A stretch of DNA of 64,000 nt, taken from the NCBI RefSeq assembly GCF_030813515.1, contig NZ_JAUSUK010000001.1, forward strand, positions 1,736,001 to 1,800,000. Direction: 5' to 3'. Below are positions 27,357 to 34,932 of the stretch, piece by piece. The stretch comes from Rhodopseudomonas julia (GTDB lineage: Bacteria; Pseudomonadota; Alphaproteobacteria; Rhizobiales; Afifellaceae). Below the pieces are notes generated by a model that did no database searches, was not told the DNA's origin, and saw only the letters and a list, made by a program, of their open reading frames with translations. A program made the translations under genes and the position numbers. Positions within the stretch are counted from its first letter, which is position 1. Every line of letters starts with the position of its first letter.

Positions 27357-28376
27357 GTGACAGCTTCACCGCCGCGCGACAAGGAAGGACGCCCTCTCGG
27401 GGCGACGCACGTCGCCAAAGCGGCGCTATGGGAGCGGTGTGCCAAGCTCCTGCGCGGCTCGCAGATCTCATTGTTTTCTCAAGATGCGGAAGGCCATTTC
27501 AACTGGGTCTTCAATTCGCCTGCGGGCTTGAGCCCCTCAACGGTCCTTGGACGCACCGACGAGGAGGTGCTGCCGCTTGCCGCGGCCGAGCAGCTTGGAG
27601 CCGCCAAGGAAGCGGCGATCCAGGAGGGCGAGATGCAGCAGGTGGAGCTGTGTCTGCCTTACGGTGACGACCCGCGCTGGTACGACGTGATGCTGGTGCC
27701 CGAAGAAGACGAGGACGGCTCGCAGACCGCGATCATCGGCGCGGCGATCGACATCACCGAGCGCAAGATCCAGGAAGAGCATCTGCGCATCGTCATGCGC
27801 GAGCTGGCGCACCGCTCCAAAAACCTTCTCGCCGTCATTCAAGGTATCGCCCGGCAGACGGCGGAAAATGCCTCCTCGACAGAGCAATTCGTCAGCCGCT
27901 TCAACGGCCGCATCTTTTCCCTGTCGCGCGCACACGACGTGTTGACGGAGGCCGACTGGCGCGGGGCGCGCATCTTCGATCTCGTTCGCTCGCAGATCTC
28001 GCTTTATGCCGAACCGCGGCTGAGCCAGGTCGACATCACTGGGATCAACGGCTTTCTGCGCCCGAATGCGGCGCAATATCTCGGGCTCGCTTTGCATGAG
28101 CTCACCACCAATGCCATCAAATACGGTGCGCTCGGAACCGATGAGGGGCGCGTCGAAGTGGGCTTCGAGCGCGTGCCGGAAGATGCCGGCCGCTACCGTT
28201 TCACCTGGTGCGAGCGCAATGGGCCGCCGGTGAAGGAGCCGAAATCGAGAAGCTTCGGCGTCGTCATGCTGTGCAATGTCGTGCCGACGACGGTCGGCGG
28301 CGAGGCCGAGCTCGTCTTCGATGGCGACGGGCTATGCTACGAGCTGACGCTCGCAAAATCGCAGCTCATCCCCTGA
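27357..28376 (+). CDS. HWE-family PAS sensor histidine kinase
   Basis: A soluble kinase of about 339 residues. A PAS domain (residues about 25-140: SQISLFSQDAEGHFNWVFNS to IIGAAIDITERKIQEEHLRI) precedes an HWE-type domain with the phosphoacceptor histidine in MRELAHRSKNLLAVIQGIAR, the N box LGLALHELTTNAIKYGALGT and a WCERNGPPV segment. HWE/HisKA_2 kinases are the usual phosphodonors to PhyR. The GTG at 27357 is chosen because it lies downstream of the EcfG promoter; GTG 27345 is equally possible, and the frame is open back to 27219. No transmembrane segment, so it senses a cytoplasmic signal. Probable partner of PhyR and itself EcfG-induced (feedback). Confidence 0.88.
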   Translation: MTASPPRDKEGRPLGATHVAKAALWERCAKLLRGSQISLFSQDAEGHFNWVFNSPAGLSPSTVLGRTDEEVLPLAAAEQLGAAKEAAIQEGEMQQVELCLPYGDDPRWYDVMLVPEEDEDGSQTAIIGAAIDITERKIQEEHLRIVMRELAHRSKNLLAVIQGIARQTAENASSTEQFVSRFNGRIFSLSRAHDVLTEADWRGARIFDLVRSQISLYAEPRLSQVDITGINGFLRPNAAQYLGLALHELTTNAIKYGALGTDEGRVEVGFERVPEDAGRYRFTWCERNGPPVKEPKSRSFGVVMLCNVVPTTVGGEAELVFDGDGLCYELTLAKSQLIP

Positions 28377-28543
28377 CCGATGAGATCGGGCCGGATCTCG
28401 GGCCGGTCCAGTTCGAAGGCAGACCCATCGTCGGCTCACGGCAGGCGCGGCGCTTCATCGGCCGGCGCGTCACGAGAGGCTTCCCGACACACGTGACATT
28501 GCGACATGGCTGCTCGCGCGACCGGCATTTGTGGGATCGCGAG

Positions 28544-28563
28544 CGACCCTATATGCAGGGTCG
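28544..28563. promoter_or_regulatory. Inverted repeat upstream of the flavin reductase gene
   Basis: Arms CGACCCT and AGGGTCG with a 6-base spacer, 33 bp before the ATG. It may be a repressor site overlapping the promoter, or a leader hairpin. No regulator gene is adjacent. Confidence 0.4.
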
Positions 28564-28595
28564 ATAAGAAAACCCCAGGCGTTCAGGACGATTTC

Positions 28596-29120
28596 ATGGA
28601 CCAGACGGCGGCGTCCGCCATCGACCCAAAGCTTTTCCGCAATGTCATGTCGCGTTTTGCAAGCGGCGTCACCGTGGTTGCCGTCAAGACGGAGAGCGGT
28701 GTGCGGGCCATGACGGCGAACGCATTTCTGTCGGGTTCGCTCAACCCGCCGCTCACCGTCGTCTCCGTCGCCAAACGCGCGCACATGCATCCGGTGCTGT
28801 CAGAGGCCGAGGTCTATTCGATCAGCTTTCTCGCCCGCGAGCAGGAGGATCTGAGCAACCTTTTTGCGGGACGCAAGGTTGAGGGCGCGAAGGCGGAGTT
28901 TTTCGATTTTCATGGCGCGCCCGCGCTCGAGGGCGCTCTCGCCCATATCGCGCTGACGCCTCATGACGTGCACGAATGCGGCGACCATTCGCTCTTCCTC
29001 GGCGAGGTCCGCGGCATGCAGGCAAAGGGCGGCACGCCGCTTCTCTATTACGCCTCAGCCTATCACCACCTTGCGACCGAGCCGGAGAGCACGACGCACA
29101 AGGTGGCGAATTTCTGGTGA
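28596..29120 (+). CDS. Flavin reductase domain (FMN-binding) protein
   Basis: A 174-residue protein of the flavin reductase-like family (FMN-binding split barrel). Family marks are LFRNVMSRFASGVTVVAVKT, MTANAFLSGSLNPPLTVVSV, YSISFLAREQEDLSNLFAGR and the C-terminal LLYYASAYHHL. Such proteins reduce FMN with NAD(P)H for a two-component monooxygenase, or act as oxidoreductases themselves. No oxygenase is adjacent, so the partner is unknown. The ATG (MDQTAAS) has AGGA eight bases upstream; the frame extends 30 codons further without family features. Confidence 0.87.
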   Translation: MDQTAASAIDPKLFRNVMSRFASGVTVVAVKTESGVRAMTANAFLSGSLNPPLTVVSVAKRAHMHPVLSEAEVYSISFLAREQEDLSNLFAGRKVEGAKAEFFDFHGAPALEGALAHIALTPHDVHECGDHSLFLGEVRGMQAKGGTPLLYYASAYHHLATEPESTTHKVANFW

Positions 29121-29126
29121 GAGCTG

Positions 29127-31130
29127 TTACGAGCGATCGTCTTCGTGGCGCTCCTCTAGGATAGTTCTGGCGATGGCGAGGTTGCGCTCGGCGGTTTCGA
29201 TGAAGAAGGTCGTTCGCGCCTCTCGGAACACTTCGAGTGCTCTTTCATAGCAGCAAATCGCCTCCTCCAGCCTTGCTGTGCCACTCTCGCGCTCGCCGAG
29301 GGTTGAAAGCGCGATGCCGAGATTGTTTTGCGTCGTCGCCCAGTGGAGCGGGACGCGCTCGCGGGTGCGTTCTTGCAGTGCCGCGCAGTAGGCTTCCACC
29401 GCCTCCTCCAGCCTCGCTGTGTCGCTTTCGCGCTCGCCGAGGGTTGAAAGCGCGTTGCCGAGATTGTCTTGCGTCATCGCCCAGTCGAGCGGGACGCGCT
29501 CGCGGGTCAGTTCTTGCAGTGCGGCGCGGGAGGCTTTGATCGCCTCCTCCAGCCGCGCTGTGCCACTCTCGCGCTCGCCGAGGGCTCGAAGCGCGTTGCC
29601 GAGATTGTTTTGCGTCATCGCCCAGTCGAGCGGGACGCGCTCGCGGGTGCGTTCTTGCAGTGCGGCGCGGTAGGCTTTAACCGTCTCCTCCAGCCTCGCT
29701 GTGCCACTCTCGCGCTCGCCGAGGGCTTGAAGCGCGTTGGCGAGATTGTTTTGCGTCATCGCCCACTCGAGCGGGACGCGCTCGCGGGTGCGTTCTTGCA
29801 GTGCGGCGCGGTAGGCTCTGACCGCCTCCTCCAGCCTCGCTGTGTCGCTTTCGCGCCGGCCAAGCCTAGAAAGCGCGTTGCCGAGATTGTTTTGCGCCAT
29901 CGCCCAGTCGAGCGGGACGCGCTCGCGGGTGCGTTCTTGCAGTGCGGCGCGGTAGGCTTTGATCGCCTTCTCCAGCCGCGCTGTGCCACTCTCGCGCTCG
30001 CCGAGGGCTTGAAGCGCGTTGCCGAGATTGTTTTGCGTCATCGCCCAGTCGAGCGGGACGCGCTCGCGGGTGCGTTCTTGCAGTGCCGTGCGGTAGGCTT
30101 TGACCGCCTCCTCCAGCCTCGCTGTGCCGCTCTCGCGCTCGCCGAGGGTTGAAAGCGCGTTGCCGAGATTGTTTTGCGTCGTCGCCCAGTGGAGCGGGAC
30201 GCGCTCGCGGGTCAGTTCTTGCAGTGCCGCGCGGTAGGCTTTGATCGCCTTCTCCAGCCGCGCTGTGCCACTCTCGCGCTCGCCGAGGGCTTGAAGCGCG
30301 TTGCCGAGGGCTTGAAGCGCGTTGCCGAGATTGTTTTGCGTCATCGCCCAGTGGAGCGGGACGCGCTCGCGGGTGAGATCTTGCAGTGCCGTGCGGTAGG
30401 CTTTGACGGTCTCTTGCAGCCATATTTTTTCGTCAGCTTGCTCTCCGAGAACCAAAGCCCCAAAACCGTACGCGTGCCAGAGGCTGCCGCGCTGATCGGC
30501 ACTCAAACGCTCAGGCATGTGCTCGCAAAACTTCCGCAGCTTGCCGGCGATGGGTCGAAGGATGTCGACCAGATAGGTCCCAGCTTCTTGTTTCGTCGCG
30601 GGCGCGACCTGTGCGAGTGTGAGCGCCACGAGCACGGCGTTGAAGTCCTCGCTGAAGTCGAGGGGAAGCTCCGCTGTCTGAAGTTCGTATGAGCGTGATG
30701 TCGGCTCAAGGCCGGCGTGGGCGCCGAGGAAGTTGAGCCGGAGGCGTTCGTCGGCTTTGGCGACCTCTCCGAAGATCAAGATCTCGCCTTGCTGCTTCTC
30801 CAGAAGCTCGCGTGCCTGCACTTCGAGCGCCGAGCGAGCTCCGAAATCCCATTCGGGTCCAGGGCCGATTTTGTGCACGTCGATGCCGCGGTACGGGGCG
30901 AGGGCCGCGGCAACGTGGGCCGTCTGGCTGCCGTCATTGTCGCGGGTCAGATCGGCGATGAGGATTTTGAAGTATTTGCTCTCTGCTGGAGGAAGCCCGT
31001 CCTTCTTAAGATGGCGAGCAAGGCGCCTCGGATGAGGAAGAAGCTCTTTCAACGTCTCGCGGAGATAGTCAGCGCCCAAACTGGTGATGCGGACAGCGCT
31101 GACTGCTCCCCATAAGATCTTATATTCCAC
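29127..31130 (-). CDS. Tetratricopeptide repeat protein with a near-identical repeat array
   Basis: A 667-residue protein from a GTG behind an AGGGGC ribosome site (VEYKILWGAVSAV); the frame extends 24 codons further to another GTG. Residues 1-210 include a region recalling TolB-N/FlgO-like modules (FKILIADLTRDNDGSQTAHV, EILIFGEVAKADERLRLNFL). The rest is a TPR solenoid of 47-residue units of the type GERESGTARLEEAVKAYRAA followed by LQERTRERVPLDWAMTQNNL. Seven full units are nearly identical; the flanking units have diverged. The C terminus is LEVFREARTTFFIETAERNL. No signal peptide or membrane segment; function unknown, with protein scaffolding likely. The gene diverges from hss. Confidence 0.8.
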   Translation of the reverse strand: MEYKILWGAVSAVRITSLGADYLRETLKELLPHPRRLARHLKKDGLPPAESKYFKILIADLTRDNDGSQTAHVAAALAPYRGIDVHKIGPGPEWDFGARSALEVQARELLEKQQGEILIFGEVAKADERLRLNFLGAHAGLEPTSRSYELQTAELPLDFSEDFNAVLVALTLAQVAPATKQEAGTYLVDILRPIAGKLRKFCEHMPERLSADQRGSLWHAYGFGALVLGEQADEKIWLQETVKAYRTALQDLTRERVPLHWAMTQNNLGNALQALGNALQALGERESGTARLEKAIKAYRAALQELTRERVPLHWATTQNNLGNALSTLGERESGTARLEEAVKAYRTALQERTRERVPLDWAMTQNNLGNALQALGERESGTARLEKAIKAYRAALQERTRERVPLDWAMAQNNLGNALSRLGRRESDTARLEEAVRAYRAALQERTRERVPLEWAMTQNNLANALQALGERESGTARLEETVKAYRAALQERTRERVPLDWAMTQNNLGNALRALGERESGTARLEEAIKASRAALQELTRERVPLDWAMTQDNLGNALSTLGERESDTARLEEAVEAYCAALQERTRERVPLHWATTQNNLGIALSTLGERESGTARLEEAICCYERALEVFREARTTFFIETAERNLAIARTILEERHEDDRS
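29298..30410 (-). repeat. 141-bp minisatellite inside the TPR gene
   Basis: Seven complete in-frame 141-bp units run from 30284 down to 29298 with few differences between them, plus a partial unit to about 30410. A 21-bp internal duplication adds GNALQAL twice (about 30289-30330). The anchor encoding GERES recurs exactly every 141 bp from 29283 to 30284. High DNA identity points to recent expansion or gene conversion, so copy number may vary between strains. Confidence 0.92.
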
Positions 31131-31309
31131 AGTATCGCCCCTATCCAACTGCGGCGGTCGTGCAGACAGCCTGACTGGGTTGCATGAGGAGATCAAGCGC
31201 ACTGCGCCGTGAGGTTGTATCCGCTGCGGCGCCTTTTCTCTTCTGCCGCCTTGCCCTTTGCGCCGCTTTCCTCCAATCGGAAGCCGGCATGAGCCCGAAG
31301 GAGATGTTG

Positions 31310-32749
31310 ATGAGCGACTGGCCCGTCCACGGCAAGATTACCGGCCCCATCGTGATGATCGGCTTCGGCTCGATCGGACGCGGGACGCTGCCTCTGATCG
31401 AGCGGCATTTCGAGTTCGACAAGGACCGCTTCGTCGTCATCGACCCGGTCGACACGGACCGCAAGCTTCTCGACGAGCGCGGAATCACTTTCATCCAGAA
31501 GGCAGTGACGGCGGAAAACTATCGCGAGCTTCTGACGCCGCTTCTGACCAAGGGCGAGGGCCAGGGCTTTTGCGTCAACCTTTCGGTCGATACGTCTTCG
31601 CTCGACATCATGAAGCTCTGCCGCGAGATCGGCGTGCTTTATATCGACACCGTGGTGGAGCCCTGGCTGGGTTTCTATTTCGACCGCGGCATGGACCAGG
31701 CGCAACGGACCAACCATGCGCTGCGCCAGACGGTGCGCGACGAGAAGGCCCGCGCGCCGGGCGGTACGACGGCCGTCTCCTGCTGCGGTGCCAATCCTGG
31801 CATGGTGTCGTGGTTCGTGAAGCAGGCGCTCGTCGATCTCGCCGAGGCACTTCAGCTTTCCTATGAGGAGCCCTCGCAGGACGATCGCGCCGGCTGGGCC
31901 AAGTTGATGCGCGATGTCGGCGTCAAGGGCATCCATATCGCCGAGCGCGACACGCAGCGTGCCAAGCATCCGAAGCCGATGAACGTCTTCTGGAACACCT
32001 GGTCGGTCGAAGGCTTCATTTCGGAGGGTCTGCAACCCTCCGAGCTCGGCTGGGGCACGCATGAAAAATGGATGCCCGAGAATATGCGGGCGCAGCAGAC
32101 GGGCTGCCAATCGGCCCGCTTCATGCTGCAGCCGGGCGCCAATACGCGCGTGCGCACCTGGTGCCCGACGCCGGGCGCGCAGTACGGCTTTCTCGTCACC
32201 CACAATGAATCGGTGTCGATCTCGGATTATTTTACGATCGGCGAGGGGCTCGAGCCGGAATACCGGCCGACGGTGCATTACGCCTATCACCCGGCGAACG
32301 ATGCGGTTCTGTCGCTGCATGAAATGTTCGGTCAGGCCGGTAAGGCGCAGCCGAAACTCCACATTCTCGACGAGGACGAGATCGAGGACGGCATCGACGA
32401 GCTCGGCGTGCTGCTCTACGGCCACAAGAAGAACGCCTATTGGTACGGCTCGCGGCTTTCCATCGAGGAGACGCGCGATATCGCTCCCTATCAGAACGCG
32501 ACCGGCCTGCAGGTGACCTCGGCCGTGCTCGCCGGCATGGTGTGGGCGCTGGAACATCCTGAAGCCGGCATCGTGGAAGCCGACGAGATGGATTTCCGCC
32601 GCTGCCTCGAGGTGCAGCTTCCCTATCTCGGGCCCGTCGAAGGCCATTACACCGACTGGACGCCGTTGACGGACCGGCCCGGGCTCTTCCCGGAAGACAT
32701 CGACGACAGCGATCCCTGGCAGTTCCGCAACGTGCTCGTGCACGGATAA
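31310..32749 (+). CDS. hss: Homospermidine synthase
   Basis: A 479-residue NAD+-dependent enzyme making sym-homospermidine from putrescine (or putrescine and spermidine), the main long polyamine of many Rhizobiales. Features are the Rossmann start GPIVMIGFGSIGRGTLPLIE, VNLSVDTSSLDIMKLCREIG, YIDTVVEPWLGFYFDR, SCCGANPGMVSWFVKQALVD and NVFWNTWSVEGFISEGLQPS. The ATG (MSDWPVHGKI) sits 7 bases after GGAG; the frame runs 42 codons further upstream without family features. Monocistronic, with its own terminator. Confidence 0.96.
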   Translation: MSDWPVHGKITGPIVMIGFGSIGRGTLPLIERHFEFDKDRFVVIDPVDTDRKLLDERGITFIQKAVTAENYRELLTPLLTKGEGQGFCVNLSVDTSSLDIMKLCREIGVLYIDTVVEPWLGFYFDRGMDQAQRTNHALRQTVRDEKARAPGGTTAVSCCGANPGMVSWFVKQALVDLAEALQLSYEEPSQDDRAGWAKLMRDVGVKGIHIAERDTQRAKHPKPMNVFWNTWSVEGFISEGLQPSELGWGTHEKWMPENMRAQQTGCQSARFMLQPGANTRVRTWCPTPGAQYGFLVTHNESVSISDYFTIGEGLEPEYRPTVHYAYHPANDAVLSLHEMFGQAGKAQPKLHILDEDEIEDGIDELGVLLYGHKKNAYWYGSRLSIEETRDIAPYQNATGLQVTSAVLAGMVWALEHPEAGIVEADEMDFRRCLEVQLPYLGPVEGHYTDWTPLTDRPGLFPEDIDDSDPWQFRNVLVHG

Positions 32750-32775
32750 GCGGCACGCACTCTTCGGCAAGAAAC

Positions 32776-32804
32776 AAGGCGGTCGCTCTGGCGGCCGCCT
32801 TTTT
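32776..32804 (+). terminator. Terminator of hss
   Basis: Stem AAGGCGGTCGC/GCGGCCGCCTT (one G-U pair) with loop TCTG, followed by TTTG; 26 bp after the hss stop. Confidence 0.87.
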
Positions 32805-32839
32805 GTTTGGTCGGATGCGGCTGCTCGGGGCGCGGAAGC

Positions 32840-34915
32840 CTATTGCAGGAAGACGCGGACGGAGGCGGCTTTGCCGGTTCGGTCGAGTACCGTGACATCG
32901 GCAAAACCCGGACCGTCCGGCTCAAAGAAGAGCTCGCGACGAAAGGCGGTGCGGCCGACCGGGCGACCGTTGACGAACCAGGTGAAGGGCGGCGCGCCGT
33001 CGCGGAGTTTCACGGCGAGCGCTTCGCCATGGCCTTCTCCATGTTGGTCGGCGAGGCCGAGATCGATGCGGGCACCGTCGGGCGGGAAGGCGATTTCGGG
33101 GCCCGGCGTGCCCGGCTGCGAGGTGCGGGCGACATGGCGGAGCGGCGGCGGCAGATCCGCCGTCGCCACATCGAGAAGGTTCGGCGGGGCGGCGCGCAGG
33201 CGCTTTGTGGGCCCGAGGCGGGCGAAGGCCTCCAGCATGATCGGGGCGGCGGCCTCGATGCCGACGAGGCCCGGAACGGGGGTCGCATCGGCGCGGCCCG
33301 CCCAGACGCCGATGACGTGACTTCCGTCGAAGCCGACCGCCCAGGCATCGCGGTAGCCATAAGAGGTGCCGGTCTTGAAGGCGATGTTGTCGGCCTTGGC
33401 GCCGAGTGGCGTCGGCGCGCCGGCGAGGATGTCTGAGACCTGCCAGGCGGCGGCTTCGGAGAGGACACGGCCGAGCGGCTTGCCCGTCTCACCCTTTTCT
33501 TCCGTCAAGGACATGGCGCGCCCGCCGCGGGCGATCGCCGCCGACAAAGTGACGAGATCGCGCAGCGTGACGCCGAGCCCGCCAAGGCCGATGGCAAGGC
33601 CCGGCGGTGAGACGTCGGACAAAGCGGGGCGCACGCCGGCGCGGCGCATGCGGGCGAGAAGCCGCGCGGGGCCGACCTCTTCCAGAAGCGTGATCGCCGG
33701 CACGTTCAAGGACAATTGCAGGGCACGGCGCACGGTGACGGTGCCGCGATATTCGCCGTCGAAGCTCGACGGCGTGTAGCCGGAAAAGGCGCTCGGACGG
33801 TCGTCGATCAGGCTTTCGGGATGGGCGAGACCGAGTTCGAAGGAGAGGCCGTAGATCAAGGGCTTCAAGGTGGAGCCCGGCGAGCGCTCGCGCTCCGTCA
33901 TGTCGATGAAGCCGGCGCGGGCAAAATCGAGCGGATCGGCGGAGCCGACAGAGGCCAAAATCTCGCCGGTGCGGTGATCGGCGACGAGGATGGCAACGCT
34001 GGTCTTCGGACCGAGCGTCTTCGCCGCCTTGTGTGCCAGAGCCTCCAAGCGCGCCTGCGTATCCGCATCGATCGAAAGCGTGATCACGGGCGGCGCGTCG
34101 GGTCGATGGGCGAGGCGGTTCGCGAGATGGGCCGCGAGCATCGGGAAGGGATGGCGCGTGTTCGGCGAGGCTTCGGTGCGCGCCTGGCGGGCGATTTCGG
34201 GGCGAAGGGCACCCGCCCTTGCTGCGCGGGCGAGCACACGGTCGCGCGCCTCTTTTGCCCGCTTCGGAAAACGATCCGGCCGACGGGCTTCCGGCGATTG
34301 CGGGATGGCGACGAGAAGGGCGGCCTCGGCCGGTGTCAGGCGGCGCGGCTCCTTGCCGAAATAGGCAAGTGACGCTGCACGTACGCCCTCGATATTGCCG
34401 CCATAGGGGGCAACAAGAAGATAGAGGTTGAGGATCTCGTCTTTCGACAGGCGCTCTTCGAGGGCGCGTGCCAGAAGGATCTGATGCGCCTTGCCGAGGA
34501 GACTGCGCGTGTCGTCGTCGCTAAGAAGCCGCGCCACCTGCATGGTGAGCGTCGAGCCGCCGGAGACGATGCGCCCGTGGCGCAGCATCTGCCAGAAGGC
34601 ACGGCCCATCGCCGCCATATCGACGCCGTGATGGGCGAAGAAGCGCCTGTCCTCATAGGCGAGAAGGAGACGCGTGAAGAGCGGGTCGACGTCGTCTTTC
34701 GCCGCGTCCAGGCGCCAGATGCCGTTGGCCACCGGGAAGGGGCGCAGAAGCGTGCCGTTGCGGTCGACGACGAGCTGCGAGGTCGGCGGGTGAAGGTCGG
34801 GCAGAGGTGTGAGATTGACCGCGAGCCGCAGGCCCGCGGGCGCTGCGAGCGCGAGGACGCAGGCAAGCGCGAGGCCGATGCCGAGGCGGCGTCGTCCCCG
34901 GTGACGGCCGCGCAT
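32840..34915 (-). CDS. pbpC: Penicillin-binding protein 1C
   Basis: A 691-residue bifunctional class A PBP. An N-terminal membrane anchor (GIGLALACVLALAAPAGLRL) precedes the GT51 glycosyltransferase domain with YEDRRFFAHHGVD (catalytic Glu) and GGSTLTMQVARLL. The transpeptidase domain has the SxxK serine in ERSPGSTLKPLIYGL, an SLN motif in LQLSLNVPAITLLEE and KTGTSYGYRDAWAVGF. A C-terminal BiPBP_C domain ends the protein (FTWFVNGRPVG to SVRVFLQ). It polymerises and can crosslink peptidoglycan in the periplasm. It follows the alpha-2-macroglobulin gene by 17 bp, the classic pbpC-yfhM pair. Confidence 0.95.
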   Translation of the reverse strand: MRGRHRGRRRLGIGLALACVLALAAPAGLRLAVNLTPLPDLHPPTSQLVVDRNGTLLRPFPVANGIWRLDAAKDDVDPLFTRLLLAYEDRRFFAHHGVDMAAMGRAFWQMLRHGRIVSGGSTLTMQVARLLSDDDTRSLLGKAHQILLARALEERLSKDEILNLYLLVAPYGGNIEGVRAASLAYFGKEPRRLTPAEAALLVAIPQSPEARRPDRFPKRAKEARDRVLARAARAGALRPEIARQARTEASPNTRHPFPMLAAHLANRLAHRPDAPPVITLSIDADTQARLEALAHKAAKTLGPKTSVAILVADHRTGEILASVGSADPLDFARAGFIDMTERERSPGSTLKPLIYGLSFELGLAHPESLIDDRPSAFSGYTPSSFDGEYRGTVTVRRALQLSLNVPAITLLEEVGPARLLARMRRAGVRPALSDVSPPGLAIGLGGLGVTLRDLVTLSAAIARGGRAMSLTEEKGETGKPLGRVLSEAAAWQVSDILAGAPTPLGAKADNIAFKTGTSYGYRDAWAVGFDGSHVIGVWAGRADATPVPGLVGIEAAAPIMLEAFARLGPTKRLRAAPPNLLDVATADLPPPLRHVARTSQPGTPGPEIAFPPDGARIDLGLADQHGEGHGEALAVKLRDGAPPFTWFVNGRPVGRTAFRRELFFEPDGPGFADVTVLDRTGKAASVRVFLQ

Positions 34916-34932
34916 ATGGGGGCCGTTCTCGC

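Noticed and set aside
29283-30410. CRISPR-like regularity
   Set aside because: The units are contiguous 141-bp coding repeats with no spacers.
29237-30692. Plus-strand repetitive ORFs (RHRPVERDALAGAFLQCGAV units)
   Set aside because: They mirror the TPR minisatellite in antisense; the minus strand has canonical TPR residues and a plausible start.
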